Source: Paramoeba atlantica
Lineage: Eukaryota; Discosea
NCBI GenBank assembly: GCA_977017575.1
Contig: CDRNVI010000230.1
Location: 1 to 30,508 of the forward strand
Direction: 5' to 3'
Length of the DNA: 30,508 bases
Shown here: positions 23,134 to 30,330 of the stretch, piece by piece
Position numbering within the stretch: the first letter of the stretch is position 1
How the letters are laid out: each line of letters starts with the position of its first letter
Notes under the pieces: model-generated
What the model was told of the DNA's origin: nothing
Seen by the model: the letters and a program-made list of their open reading frames with translations, nothing else
The model's database searches: none
Program-made: the position numbers and the translations under genes

Positions 23134-23464
23134 TTCCCTCTCTCTCTCTTTCTCTCTTTCTCTTTCTCTTTCTCCTCTCACCCCAAAAAAACAAACTTTT
23201 CACCAAAGACACACCAAAACCAAAGAGAGAAAAAGAGGAAAATGGCAACTTGCAGTCCTTTTTTTTAGAAAACTAAATTTAGCCCTTTTCATAATTTCTC
23301 TCTTCTTTTTGATTTTCATTTTCTCTTCTTGTTCTGAAATGGTCCTCTTATTTTGGTTTCCATTTTATTGTCTCTCCCTTCCCTCTCCCCCACCCCACCA
23401 TCCCAAATAAAATAAACAATTTCTTTTTGAAAAAAGAAGATTTCCTTTTTCAATTTTGTGGAGC
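23134..23464 (-). promoter_or_regulatory. Spacer between ankyrin genes 2 and 3 (upstream region of gene 2)
   Basis: 331 bp closely similar to the spacer at 18227-18541: a GA-repeat before the start codon, the block with CTAAATTTAG at 23261-23284, then pyrimidine-rich and AT-rich stretches down to the gene 3 stop. The shared block lies about 130-150 bp upstream of both start codons, so it is the best candidate promoter element. Confidence 0.45.
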
Positions 23465-24517
23465 TTAATCCATTCGAGGTTTTTTGAATTCAATTTCATC
23501 ACCACCAAAACCACATTCATCTCCAATCTTTCTCTTTTTACTTTCTCTCTCTTCTCCTTGTTCTTCTTCTCTTTCTTCTCCTTCTTCTCTTTGTTCTTCT
23601 TTTCCATTTGATTCAATCTTTTCATTCCCTTCTCGTTTTGCAGGTTTAATTGAACCATCAATGTGAATGTATTCCTATCCAAAAATTGTGTTTCAATTCT
23701 TTGCGAATTTCAAAAAGAATGGGGAAAAGATTTAAAAAACCTTCAAAAACTTCTTCACTGAGTGATAGTAGGTGGTGTCTGCTGGTGTTTGTCCCTAAAA
23801 TATTTTGAAAATATCAAAAAAAAGAGATTCAGCAAAAAAAAGTGAATCAATAAAATCAAAGAAAAATGGACCTGATTATTTTTGATTTCAGGATTTGCAC
23901 CATATTCACACAAAAGTTTCACCATCTCCAACTTACCCCCAAGTGCAGCCATATGGAGCGCAGTACTCCCAACCTACCATTTTGATTGAATGAATTGTTC
24001 CCAAAGAGTACCCCAAAAAACAAAGAAATGTGAAAAACCTCATCTGTTTTGTTGATTTCAACACCATTTTGCAACATAAATAAAACACGCTCATTGGCTG
24101 ACCGAGAATGTTGAGATTGGAGAAGAGCCATGAGAGGAGTGCGACCCTTTGAAAAAAAAATGATTAAAATGATACTCAAAAACACCCATTCAAAAAAATT
24201 CAAATTAGAAAATACTTGATAGATTTCATTTACATCTGCTCCATTTTCAACTAAGAACTTAACAACTGGTAAATTAACAAAATAGGAACCACAAACTTGA
24301 TGAAGAATACTCTTTCCCTGTTTTCCCCAAAACCAAATTGATGGTAAATTGAAAGAAAAAAAAAAAAGAAATAAAGAAGAGAGAGGGTTGTTTTGAGGAA
24401 AGTTATCAAAAAAAACCAACAAACTTGAACAATGAGATGTGCTCCATTTTGTAATAATAATTCTGCAATATCCAAATTGTTGTTTATACATGCAAGAGTC
24501 AGAGGTGACCAACTTGA
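23465..24517 (-). CDS. Ankyrin-repeat protein, gene 3, 3' part only (6 exons)
   Basis: Exons 24517-24425, 24317-24216, 24146-24039, 23973-23872, 23794-23741 and 23674-23465 correspond to the last six exons of gene 1 and encode 222 residues: three typical ankyrin repeats plus a longer variant one, the capping half-repeat, and a Glu-rich tail with SKKRKI ending KKPRMD. All introns are phase 0 and the frame is open. The upstream exons are missing: sequence identity to the paralogues continues through the CAG of the splice acceptor (24518-24520 on the plus strand CTG), and the next base is already bacterial-type sequence. As it stands this is a truncated gene without start or promoter. Confidence 0.85.
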
Positions 24518-24520
24518 CTG

Positions 24521-25104
24521 AACGTCGGCAATTAAACTACCTTAATGGTGTTGTGAGACGTACGCGTGGGAGACTATTCGTACCAACTAATGCGCAAGGA
24601 CAGCCAGCACTAAATCCTGCTATACCAGCAGTAGTTGATACAGAAGTAGTTGATACAGAGGAAGACGTCATTGAAGAAGAAAGCGTACTAGCTCAGCAAC
24701 CAGAGTCAGAACAACATCCTCCAACGGACGCGGCGCGATACGAAAGGAGCAATAGGCGAGTCAGTTCAACATTCTTTGGCAATTCGTCAATGCCACCTTC
24801 AGAAGGTAGCGAATTACAAATACAGCGAGAGGCCAGTTCAGTACTCACAATTCCTGCGTTTGTTATGACTAGTGATACGGGTACTGATACAGAACAGAGC
24901 GGGCAGCTTTCAGTGCTGCCATCAAATCCAAATCAAGATCATGTCCTGTTTTCTTCAGGCAGTCATTCATCTTCATTGGTTGGTCAGTTTAGTGACATTA
25001 TTCATCAACAGCAAGAGCCTGAGTCTTTACCCGCTCAACAGGAAAAAGAGGAAGCCAGTGCTAGTGAAGAAGAGGGAGTAGTACACCTAGTTGAGTTATC
25101 TTGA
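24521..25104 (+). CDS. Acidic Ser/Gln-rich protein, C-terminal part, N-terminus cut by the junction
   Basis: A 194-codon open frame from the junction to TGA at 25102-25104. It begins with a basic stretch (VVRRTRGR), then becomes low-complexity: rich in Glu, Ser, Gln and Pro (for example VVDTEVVDTEED and QQEKEEASASEEE), ending LVELS. No enzyme motif, membrane span or signal is visible. A disordered C-terminal region of a larger bacterial protein, perhaps host-interacting, is possible, but this is inference. The frame stays open into the eukaryotic side (to 24439), which I regard as chance because that side is antisense to an ankyrin exon. Base composition is clearly more GC-rich than in the ankyrin genes. 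Confidence 0.6.
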
Positions 25105-25404
25105 TGTATTAATTGATTAGGCGTGTTGTCAGGCGCAAGTGAAGTATTGGCAATGGGGTTCTATTGCGTTAATTACTCGTGTGATTAGGCTTGCTGATTG
25201 CTGCAATGTTTGAAGAGCACTCGAGTTTTTCTTCAGAAAATTATTATATTAGCCAGGATGTGCTTTTTAGCAAAAAGTGGGGGCACACCTGTCTATGGCA
25301 TAGACAAAAGCATACCTAACCATCATGAGTAATGATTTTCCTATCTAGTCATTGATAGTCACGCACACGAGGATGAATCGCATTCTACAGCCTATAAATA
25401 GCAC
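25105..25404. other. Bacterial intergenic stretch
   Basis: No gene seen. It holds a perfect small palindrome GTCTATGGCATAGAC (25291-25305, 6-bp stem) and a weak CTTTTT/AAAAAG hairpin (25263-25277). Neither is followed by a T-run, so I do not call a terminator. Confidence 0.5.
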
Positions 25405-25420
25405 TGTTATGATACGCTAA
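25405..25420. repeat. Left arm of the palindrome split by the group II intron
   Basis: TGTTATGATACGCTAA is the imperfect reverse complement of 26305-26323. With the intron removed the two arms are separated by 8 nt (TGCGCTGC on the plus strand), so the uninterrupted site would be a strong stem-loop with the intron insertion point in the loop. Confidence 0.7.
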
Positions 25421-25424
25421 TGCG

Positions 25425-26300
25425 GTCAGGTAGCAAAGCAGATGTTACCACCTGCTCTGCCCCCTAAGAACTGCACAGGACGCTTTTGCGTCATACAGCT
25501 CAAGCCTCTTTAAGCCTTCTATGAAAGCCGGTTTTGCCACTTTCCATTTGGAAAGCACATCGCCTTTACGATACTCACTTGCAACCGACCTACATACATT
25601 AACACTTTCTGCTAATCGATAGCATTCCATGTTATTTTAGTGCTGTGGACGCATCAGTTAATGAATAAATCATTACTGTCATTTGCTTTTCCACATTATG
25701 TCAGTTCTACAAATTCTCTCGTAATAAGAGACCAGACAGAAGTCTGCCCGCTTTCGCGTGAGATGATGTTTCAACCTCTATCTAACGCATTACACATTAG
25801 CATTCGCTTTCTCTGTCCTCCTTTACCCGCATTCCCATCGGCTCACTTTACAACTCGCTTTCTTCAAATAAGAAGAGAAATACGGGCTTACCACGTTCCT
25901 CTTAAGTAACAATGACGGGTTAGGTTCTGCCTCTCCACCGGTAGCTCTACATCTGCGTGTTACTAAAGTAGACAATAACAACCTGGCTACTCACCTTTTG
26001 GTTCAAGCTTGTCAGCATCTTTAGCTTGTCTAGCGTTACGACGTTTATCAGCAGTTCATATACATTAACCATACCGTCAAACCTAGCCCCCAAACCGCAT
26101 GATGCTTGCAGTATTTCCCTCACTTTCACAAGTTCAGTTTACCTGGCTATACAGGTGGGGTACATTGTCCTATTCGCTTCACACCTCTCCGTTACCAGAA
26201 ACGCATGGAACAGTAGGTTACTATTAACAGAATAATAGGTTTGACCCTCCTTTTGTTTAATTAAAGTTCAAACAATTACTTAAGCGACCTCGTGTCGCAC
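25425..26300 (-). ncRNA. Group II intron ribozyme without an internal RT gene (about 876 nt)
   Basis: The minus-strand RNA starts GUGCGACACG (26300 downwards), the canonical group II 5' end. Domain V is at 25501-25468: the strands GAGCUGUAU and GUGCAGUUC pair over nine positions with the AGC triad, and an upper GACGC/GCGUC stem is capped by AAAA beside a 2-nt CU bulge. Domain VI follows (25467-25425): CAGAGCAG pairs with CUGCUUUG, with a bulged A seven nucleotides from the 3' end, which reads GAC. The middle contains D1-like segments (GGAACGUGGUAAGCCCGU; GUGUGAAGCG). No reverse transcriptase frame is present in domain IV. Splicing and mobility would need a maturase supplied in trans, or it self-splices. 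A candidate EBS1 (CUGCU, near 26054) could pair with AGCAG just upstream of the 5' splice site. Confidence 0.85.
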
Positions 26301-26304
26301 CTGC

Positions 26305-26323
26305 TTAGCGCTATCACTAAACA
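26305..26323. repeat. Right arm of the palindrome split by the group II intron
   Basis: TTAGCGCTATCACTAAACA; pairs with 25405-25420, with perfect CGCTAA/TTAGCG next to the loop and a bulged base and a small internal loop further out. The intact site could be a bacterial repeated palindrome, a terminator-like hairpin or a recombination site; the sequence does not decide. Confidence 0.65.
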
Positions 26324-26370
26324 ACCCAGCGTATTAACTGCGCTGATGATTTGAATGAACTTGATAACCA

Positions 26371-26409
26371 CTGCGGTACTAGCGATTATCACTAGCGATG
26401 GTGCCGCAG
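26371..26409. promoter_or_regulatory. Compound site: direct repeat inside an inverted repeat
   Basis: Two copies of ACTAGCGAT (26378-26386 and 26391-26399), 4 bp apart, enclosed by the inverted arms CTGCGGTAC (26371-26379) and GTGCCGCAG (26401-26409). It sits 70-110 bp upstream of the first gene of the recombinase module. The form suits a protein-binding operator or a recombination site; which of the two is inference. Confidence 0.45.
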
Positions 26410-26479
26410 CCAGACACTCTAGCAATACCTGACTGCAGCTATCACAACAGTGTCAACAAAGCACAGGAGACCAACTGCC

Positions 26480-26752
26480 ATGAAACAATCTATTCTATCC
26501 AATTACGATACCCATGAACAAGACGAAGATGACTACAAAACACCACACGAAGCATTAAGCGCCAAATTACATCAAATGGCCGACATCGCTAATGTTACGA
26601 TTCGAGGTCAGCCCAGTGAACGTGAGTTGTACCACATTTTGTGGGGACTGACTGATTTACTGCAACTGGCCTGCGCGCAATGCGATGAACTGCGCCCCGA
26701 AGATTTGATGAGCGAGGCGCAATTAGCTGATAGGGCCTGTAAAGAAAGTTAA
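26480..26752 (+). CDS. Small hypothetical protein (90 aa), first gene of the recombinase module
   Basis: The start ATG at 26480 is preceded by AGGAGA with 9 nt spacing; an in-frame ATG 30 bp earlier lacks such a site. The product is acidic at its N-terminus (EQDEDDY) and then probably helical (residues 25-90), with two Cys near LLQLACAQCDEL. No known domain recognised, no membrane span. It points the same way as the DUF2924 and recombinase genes and lies 216 bp before them, with a strong hairpin between. It may be an accessory protein of the module. Confidence 0.7.
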   Translation: MKQSILSNYDTHEQDEDDYKTPHEALSAKLHQMADIANVTIRGQPSERELYHILWGLTDLLQLACAQCDELRPEDLMSEAQLADRACKES

Positions 26753-26760
26753 AAACGCAT

Positions 26761-26820
26761 CGGGAATGACGCCAGCCAATCAATTGAAGGTGCCCCTAAC
26801 TTAACTGGCGTCACTTCCCG
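26761..26820. promoter_or_regulatory. Strong stem-loop between the small gene and the DUF2924 gene
   Basis: CGGGAATGACGCCAG (26761-26775) and CTGGCGTCACTTCCCG (26805-26820) form a 15-bp stem with a single bulged base and a 29-nt loop. It begins 8 bp after the stop of the small gene. No T-run follows, so it is not a standard terminator. It could be an attenuator, an mRNA stabiliser or a binding/crossover site for the serine recombinase encoded next to it. Confidence 0.6.
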
Positions 26821-26968
26821 CCACCTAGCCTATCAATACAGTAAACAAAGTTTGATAGCCAACGTGGTTCTTATCATTGCGTATCCATTCGAAAGGAGTC
26901 AGTTGAATCCAAAAATGGATAACACCACACGACAAATAAAACATATTACTAACAGGAGAAAAAAACCA

Positions 26969-27433
26969 ATGCCAACCACCACCCCCAACACATCGGTATT
27001 AGAACAAGTCGCTGCTCTACCCAGCCTATCGCTGACTGAATTAAAATCACTGTGGCAAACTGTATACGATACCAAACCCAATACACAACAAAAAAGTTTA
27101 CTGGTAAGAAGATTAAGTTATCGCTTGCAAGAATTGGCTTATGGTGTTGACCCTGATATCAATAAACGCTTAGCTGAGCAAGCCAAACGCTATTATCCTT
27201 CCAATAAAAAAGTGAATAAACGCAAGCATCATTACACACGCCCAATGGTAGGCGCTCGTTTAGTGCGTCATTACAAAGGCATAAACCACACCGTCACTGT
27301 GTTAGAACACGGCTATGAATATGACGGTTGTGTCTATAGCAGCTTATCTAAAATCGCCACGTTAATTACTGGTAACAATTGCTCGGGGGTGTTCTTTTTT
27401 GGGTTACGTAAAAATAATGGAGTCATTGCATGA
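26969..27433 (+). CDS. DUF2924-family protein (154 aa)
   Basis: Recognised by the family pattern: an N-terminal helix (SVLEQVAALPSLSLTELKSLW), a segment LLVRRLSYRLQELAYG, and a C-terminal beta region GARLVRHYKGINHTVTVLEHG followed by EYDGCVYSSLSKIA and a final FFGL. The start at 26969 has AGGAG with 10 nt spacing; starts further upstream (26903 TTG, 26915 ATG) are possible but badly spaced. DUF2924 proteins are typically encoded directly before large serine recombinases in proteobacterial genomes and prophage-like islands; their exact role is not established. The stop overlaps the start of the recombinase (ATGA), implying coupled translation and a shared job, probably assisting or controlling recombination. 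Confidence 0.9.
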   Translation: MPTTTPNTSVLEQVAALPSLSLTELKSLWQTVYDTKPNTQQKSLLVRRLSYRLQELAYGVDPDINKRLAEQAKRYYPSNKKVNKRKHHYTRPMVGARLVRHYKGINHTVTVLEHGYEYDGCVYSSLSKIATLITGNNCSGVFFFGLRKNNGVIA

Positions 27434-28824
27434 AACGAAACGCAAAAAATAGTGATACAACCACGACACACCCACAACGCTGTGCCATTTATACGCGCAA
27501 GTCCACTGAAGAAGGCTTAGAGCAAGAATTCAATAGTCTGGATGCACAACGCGATGCCTGTGAATGTTACATTGCTTCACAAAAACATGAAGGCTGGCTA
27601 CTACTCGATGACCATTATGATGACGGTGGCTTTACCGGTGGCAACATGGAACGCCCTGCCTTAAAACGACTCATGCAAGAGATTGAACAGGGTCTCATTG
27701 ATATTGTCGTCGTCTATAAAGTTGATCGCTTGTCTAGGTCATTGGCTGACTTTGCCAGGCTTGTGAGTTTATTTGATGCACATAACATCTCATTTGTCTC
27801 AGTTACCCAACAGTTTAATACCACTTCTTCGATGGGACGGTTAACACTTAACATCTTATCATCCTTTGCCCAGTTTGAACGGGAAGTCATTGGCGAGCGG
27901 GTACGCGACAAATACGCAGCCTCTAAACGCAAAGGCTTGTGGATGGGGGGTGTGGTACCACTGGGTTATGATGTCAATGACAGACAACTGCAGATTAATG
28001 AGGATGAGGCTAACATAATACGCACACTCTTTGAGTTGTTCCTCAAAACCCAATCACCTACTCAAATGGTCAAACCCTTAGCCGATATGGGCGTTAAGAG
28101 CAAACAACGTATCACTAAAAAAGGCAAAACCGTTGGCGGCGTATCGCTTGATATCGGTGGCATTTATAAAATCCTGAATAACCCCATCTACATCGGCAAG
28201 ACTCAATACAAAAACGAACTCTATGAGGGACGTCATCAAGCCATCATCTCTCAAGAAATCTGGGAAGCCACACAAACCTTATTACGTCGCCGCGCTGTTA
28301 AGCCCACCACACAAACAAAACGGGGGCAGCGCGCAGTTCTGAGCGGTTTGCTGAAATGCAGTGGCTGCTTATCGGCGATGACACCGGTGCATACCACCAA
28401 ATGCCAAGGCAAAAAGCTCTATCGTTATTATGCCGCCACCGGTTACAAACGAGGTCGCTGTCCTGAATGCCCTGTTAAACAAATCAGTGCCGGTGAAATT
28501 GAAACACATGTCTTGCAACAAGTACAAACCGTATTGACCACGCCAGAGTGTATTCTTGATACCTGGAAAGCCGCCAAGCAATACAGTGGAACTGTCACTA
28601 ACAACGATGTTCGCCAAGCATTGAGCAATATCGCCCCCACCTGGCAATCACTCTTTCCTACCGAACAAAAACGCCTATTGGAATTGCTGCTCACACAAGT
28701 GGTATTACACCCTGATCACCTCGATATTCAACTAAACATCAATGGTATGAGTGACCTTGCACAACAATTACGTTGTGATACCCAGCAACACGAGGCAACA
28801 CCATGCAAACTACTATCATTTTAA
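27430..28824 (+). CDS. Large serine recombinase (464 aa)
   Basis: A site-specific DNA recombinase of the resolvase/invertase superfamily. The catalytic domain spans about residues 17-165: the nucleophile is Ser25 in YTRKS, with the conserved SLDAQR at 36-41 and YKVDRLSRS at 96-104 supplying active-site arginines. The recombinase DNA-binding domain follows at about 180-285. A zinc ribbon with Cys310/Cys313 and Cys344/Cys347 sits at about 303-350, followed by a short C-terminal helical region. The chain is complete, and shorter after the zinc ribbon than the long phage integrases. It cuts both strands through phosphoserine links and can integrate, excise or invert DNA. It is translationally coupled to the DUF2924 gene and overlaps the next gene by 22 bp, so the three form one operon. 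The target site is unknown. Confidence 0.95.
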   Translation: MKRNAKNSDTTTTHPQRCAIYTRKSTEEGLEQEFNSLDAQRDACECYIASQKHEGWLLLDDHYDDGGFTGGNMERPALKRLMQEIEQGLIDIVVVYKVDRLSRSLADFARLVSLFDAHNISFVSVTQQFNTTSSMGRLTLNILSSFAQFEREVIGERVRDKYAASKRKGLWMGGVVPLGYDVNDRQLQINEDEANIIRTLFELFLKTQSPTQMVKPLADMGVKSKQRITKKGKTVGGVSLDIGGIYKILNNPIYIGKTQYKNELYEGRHQAIISQEIWEATQTLLRRRAVKPTTQTKRGQRAVLSGLLKCSGCLSAMTPVHTTKCQGKKLYRYYAATGYKRGRCPECPVKQISAGEIETHVLQQVQTVLTTPECILDTWKAAKQYSGTVTNNDVRQALSNIAPTWQSLFPTEQKRLLELLLTQVVLHPDHLDIQLNINGMSDLAQQLRCDTQQHEATPCKLLSF

Positions 28825-29207
28825 ATGACAATGTCATCTCCATTAAAGTACCTATTGCATTCAAACGCTATCGTGGCAAAACATGGTTAACGTTACCTGA
28901 AAACAATGTGCCATCCACCACTAAATCGCAGCCCAATGCCTCATTTGTTAAAGCATTGGCAAAAGCTTATTGCTGGCAACAACTATTAGATAAAAGAAAG
29001 TTTGCAACACTGAGTGTCTTAATCAAACACCACAATGTAAACTCCTCTCACGCCTCGCGCATCTTGCGTTTAAATTTCCTAGCTCCCGACATCAAGCAAG
29101 CCATTTTAGATGGCACACAGCCGCCGGAGTTGAGCCAGCGCAGTTTGTTATCGCCCTTCCCTCTGCTGTGGGAGGAGCAGCGACGCCACTTTGGGTTTGC
29201 CAGATAA
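28803..29207 (+). CDS. ParB-like helix-turn-helix protein of the recombinase operon (134 aa)
   Basis: The ATG at 28803 lies inside the end of the recombinase gene, with GAGG 7 nt upstream. Residues 66-100 form a ParB/KorB-like helix-turn-helix (NVNSSHASRILRLNFLAPDI, then KQAILDGTQP), as seen in small proteins that often follow DUF2924-linked recombinases. The C-terminus has the motif LLWEEQRRHFGF typical of these partners. Likely a DNA-binding accessory factor that helps the recombinase find or regulate its site; this role is inferred from context. Confidence 0.85.
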   Translation: MQTTIILNDNVISIKVPIAFKRYRGKTWLTLPENNVPSTTKSQPNASFVKALAKAYCWQQLLDKRKFATLSVLIKHHNVNSSHASRILRLNFLAPDIKQAILDGTQPPELSQRSLLSPFPLLWEEQRRHFGFAR

Positions 29208-29242
29208 CTTTGAATACTGACTTTAGCTCAGCATAAAACAAT

Positions 29243-29443
29243 TCAATCAAAATGCGGATTATGTGCTGTATACATTCGTGGTGACTCGTGTACATTTAAC
29301 TTATTGCGAATAATACCCATCGCATACTGATAATGCTCACGTTCAAGATGACTGAGCACCCACCCCAGCAGCTTATTAGAGTCACTGCTTTTACGTGTTA
29401 ATAACGGTTTTCCATTGTGCACAATAGTAGCTTCATAAGCCAT
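29243..29443 (-). CDS. Small hypothetical protein (66 aa), convergent to the recombinase operon
   Basis: The minus-strand ATG at 29443 is preceded by an excellent Shine-Dalgarno, GGGAGGAG (complement of 29451-29458) with 7 nt spacing, which makes this short gene credible. The product begins MAYEATIVHNGKPLLTRKS and has a probable helix (LLGWVLSHLEREHYQYAMGI). No known domain recognised. It ends 36 bp from the operon's last stop, with no obvious terminator between. Confidence 0.65.
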   Translation of the reverse strand: MAYEATIVHNGKPLLTRKSSDSNKLLGWVLSHLEREHYQYAMGIIRNKLNVHESPRMYTAHNPHFD

Positions 29444-29458
29444 CGCCTTTCTCCTCCC

Positions 29459-29697
29459 TGAATTTTAAGAACAGTCCGTCCATTGTCATTCAAACAATTT
29501 GCAAATAGGGCAGGAAAAAATATCATTATTTTGTGTTGGCACTAACCACGCAACGCTATTATGCCATTTCTAGTACTCATCATCAGTAAGTTACCAAAAC
29601 GTTGTTGTCAAAGCAACTTCAACATAAATCATAATCAAAAATATACCGTCACAATGCTATCAACACCGTTTCTGATAATACACACACAATACCTAAC
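29459..29697. other. Intergenic stretch upstream of the small minus-strand gene
   Basis: About 240 bp, AT-rich, without a credible gene. It should hold the promoter of the minus-strand gene; no clear -35/-10 pair could be picked. Confidence 0.4.
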
Positions 29698-29767
29698 TTG
29701 AAAAATCAGAGTGCAGATACAATCTATACAACGCTAATATACAATGACATCATTAGTACAAAGAAAA

Positions 29768-30096
29768 TGACAATGACATTAAAATCGATACAGGGAAATT
29801 ACGCTGGGAATAGCTGTGCTTCTATCAATCAACACAATAGCCAATTGAATTCAACAACCACGCAAAACTATCAGCGTATTATCTACCAAAGACCGTTTTC
29901 ATATCCTAAAAAATCACTTGTCGAATCATCTAATAAAGTTGATGTTGAACCCGCACAATTAGCTTGCCATCGATATGCTTTATGGCAATTATCAGCTGAT
30001 GAGTTAGCCGAAAAAACAACTGTTTTTTCAAAAGAGCATCCATCCATAAAACAACAAGTCAAGCAAATTATTAATGCTATTGATGTCAATAAATAA
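29768..30096 (+). CDS. Doubtful hypothetical protein (about 109 aa)
   Basis: An open frame ending TAA at 30094-30096; ATG at 29768 is the first plausible start (a TTG at 29698 would add 23 residues). No good ribosome binding site precedes either. The N-terminal half is Asn/Gln/Ser-rich; the C-terminal half looks like a real amphipathic protein (LACHRYALWQLSADELAEK). No family recognised. It may be a genuine small gene or a remnant. Confidence 0.4.
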
Positions 30097-30330
30097 AAAA
30101 CTGAGGTAATGTTAGAACAACAAGATAAGGTATATTAATTGTCTGTATAATGTGGACAGTTTAAATGTAGCCGCATTCAAAATCAATGATCGCATTTGAA
30201 GAGCTTGCCACCAATAAAAAACAGTGTATGCTTCTCTCTAATCCTGATAATTCTAACGTTAATAAAAGGAGTATAAGAGAAAAATTGTCACTGCCTGTGA
30301 CTTTAAATATGTGCTAAAGGAGTTGCTGTC
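30097..30330. other. Intergenic stretch before the last gene
   Basis: No gene seen. A TATAAT-like word lies at 30146-30151 without a convincing -35 partner. Confidence 0.4.

Noticed and set aside
24439-25104. One open frame running through the eukaryote/bacterium join, as if a fusion gene
   Set aside because: The left 27 codons are antisense to an ankyrin exon conserved in paralogues; the shared frame is chance.
25291-25305. Palindrome GTCTATGGCATAGAC as a transcription terminator
   Set aside because: Short stem and no T-run on either strand.
25445-25630. Minus-strand 61-codon open frame
   Set aside because: It lies across domains IV-VI of the group II intron; the sequence is explained by ribozyme pairing, not by coding.
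25640-25909. Plus-strand 89-codon open frame
   Set aside because: Antisense to the body of the group II intron, with no ribosome binding site and no similarity.
30146-30151. TATAAT as a promoter -10 box for the last gene
   Set aside because: No -35 partner at 16-18 bp and far from the start codon.
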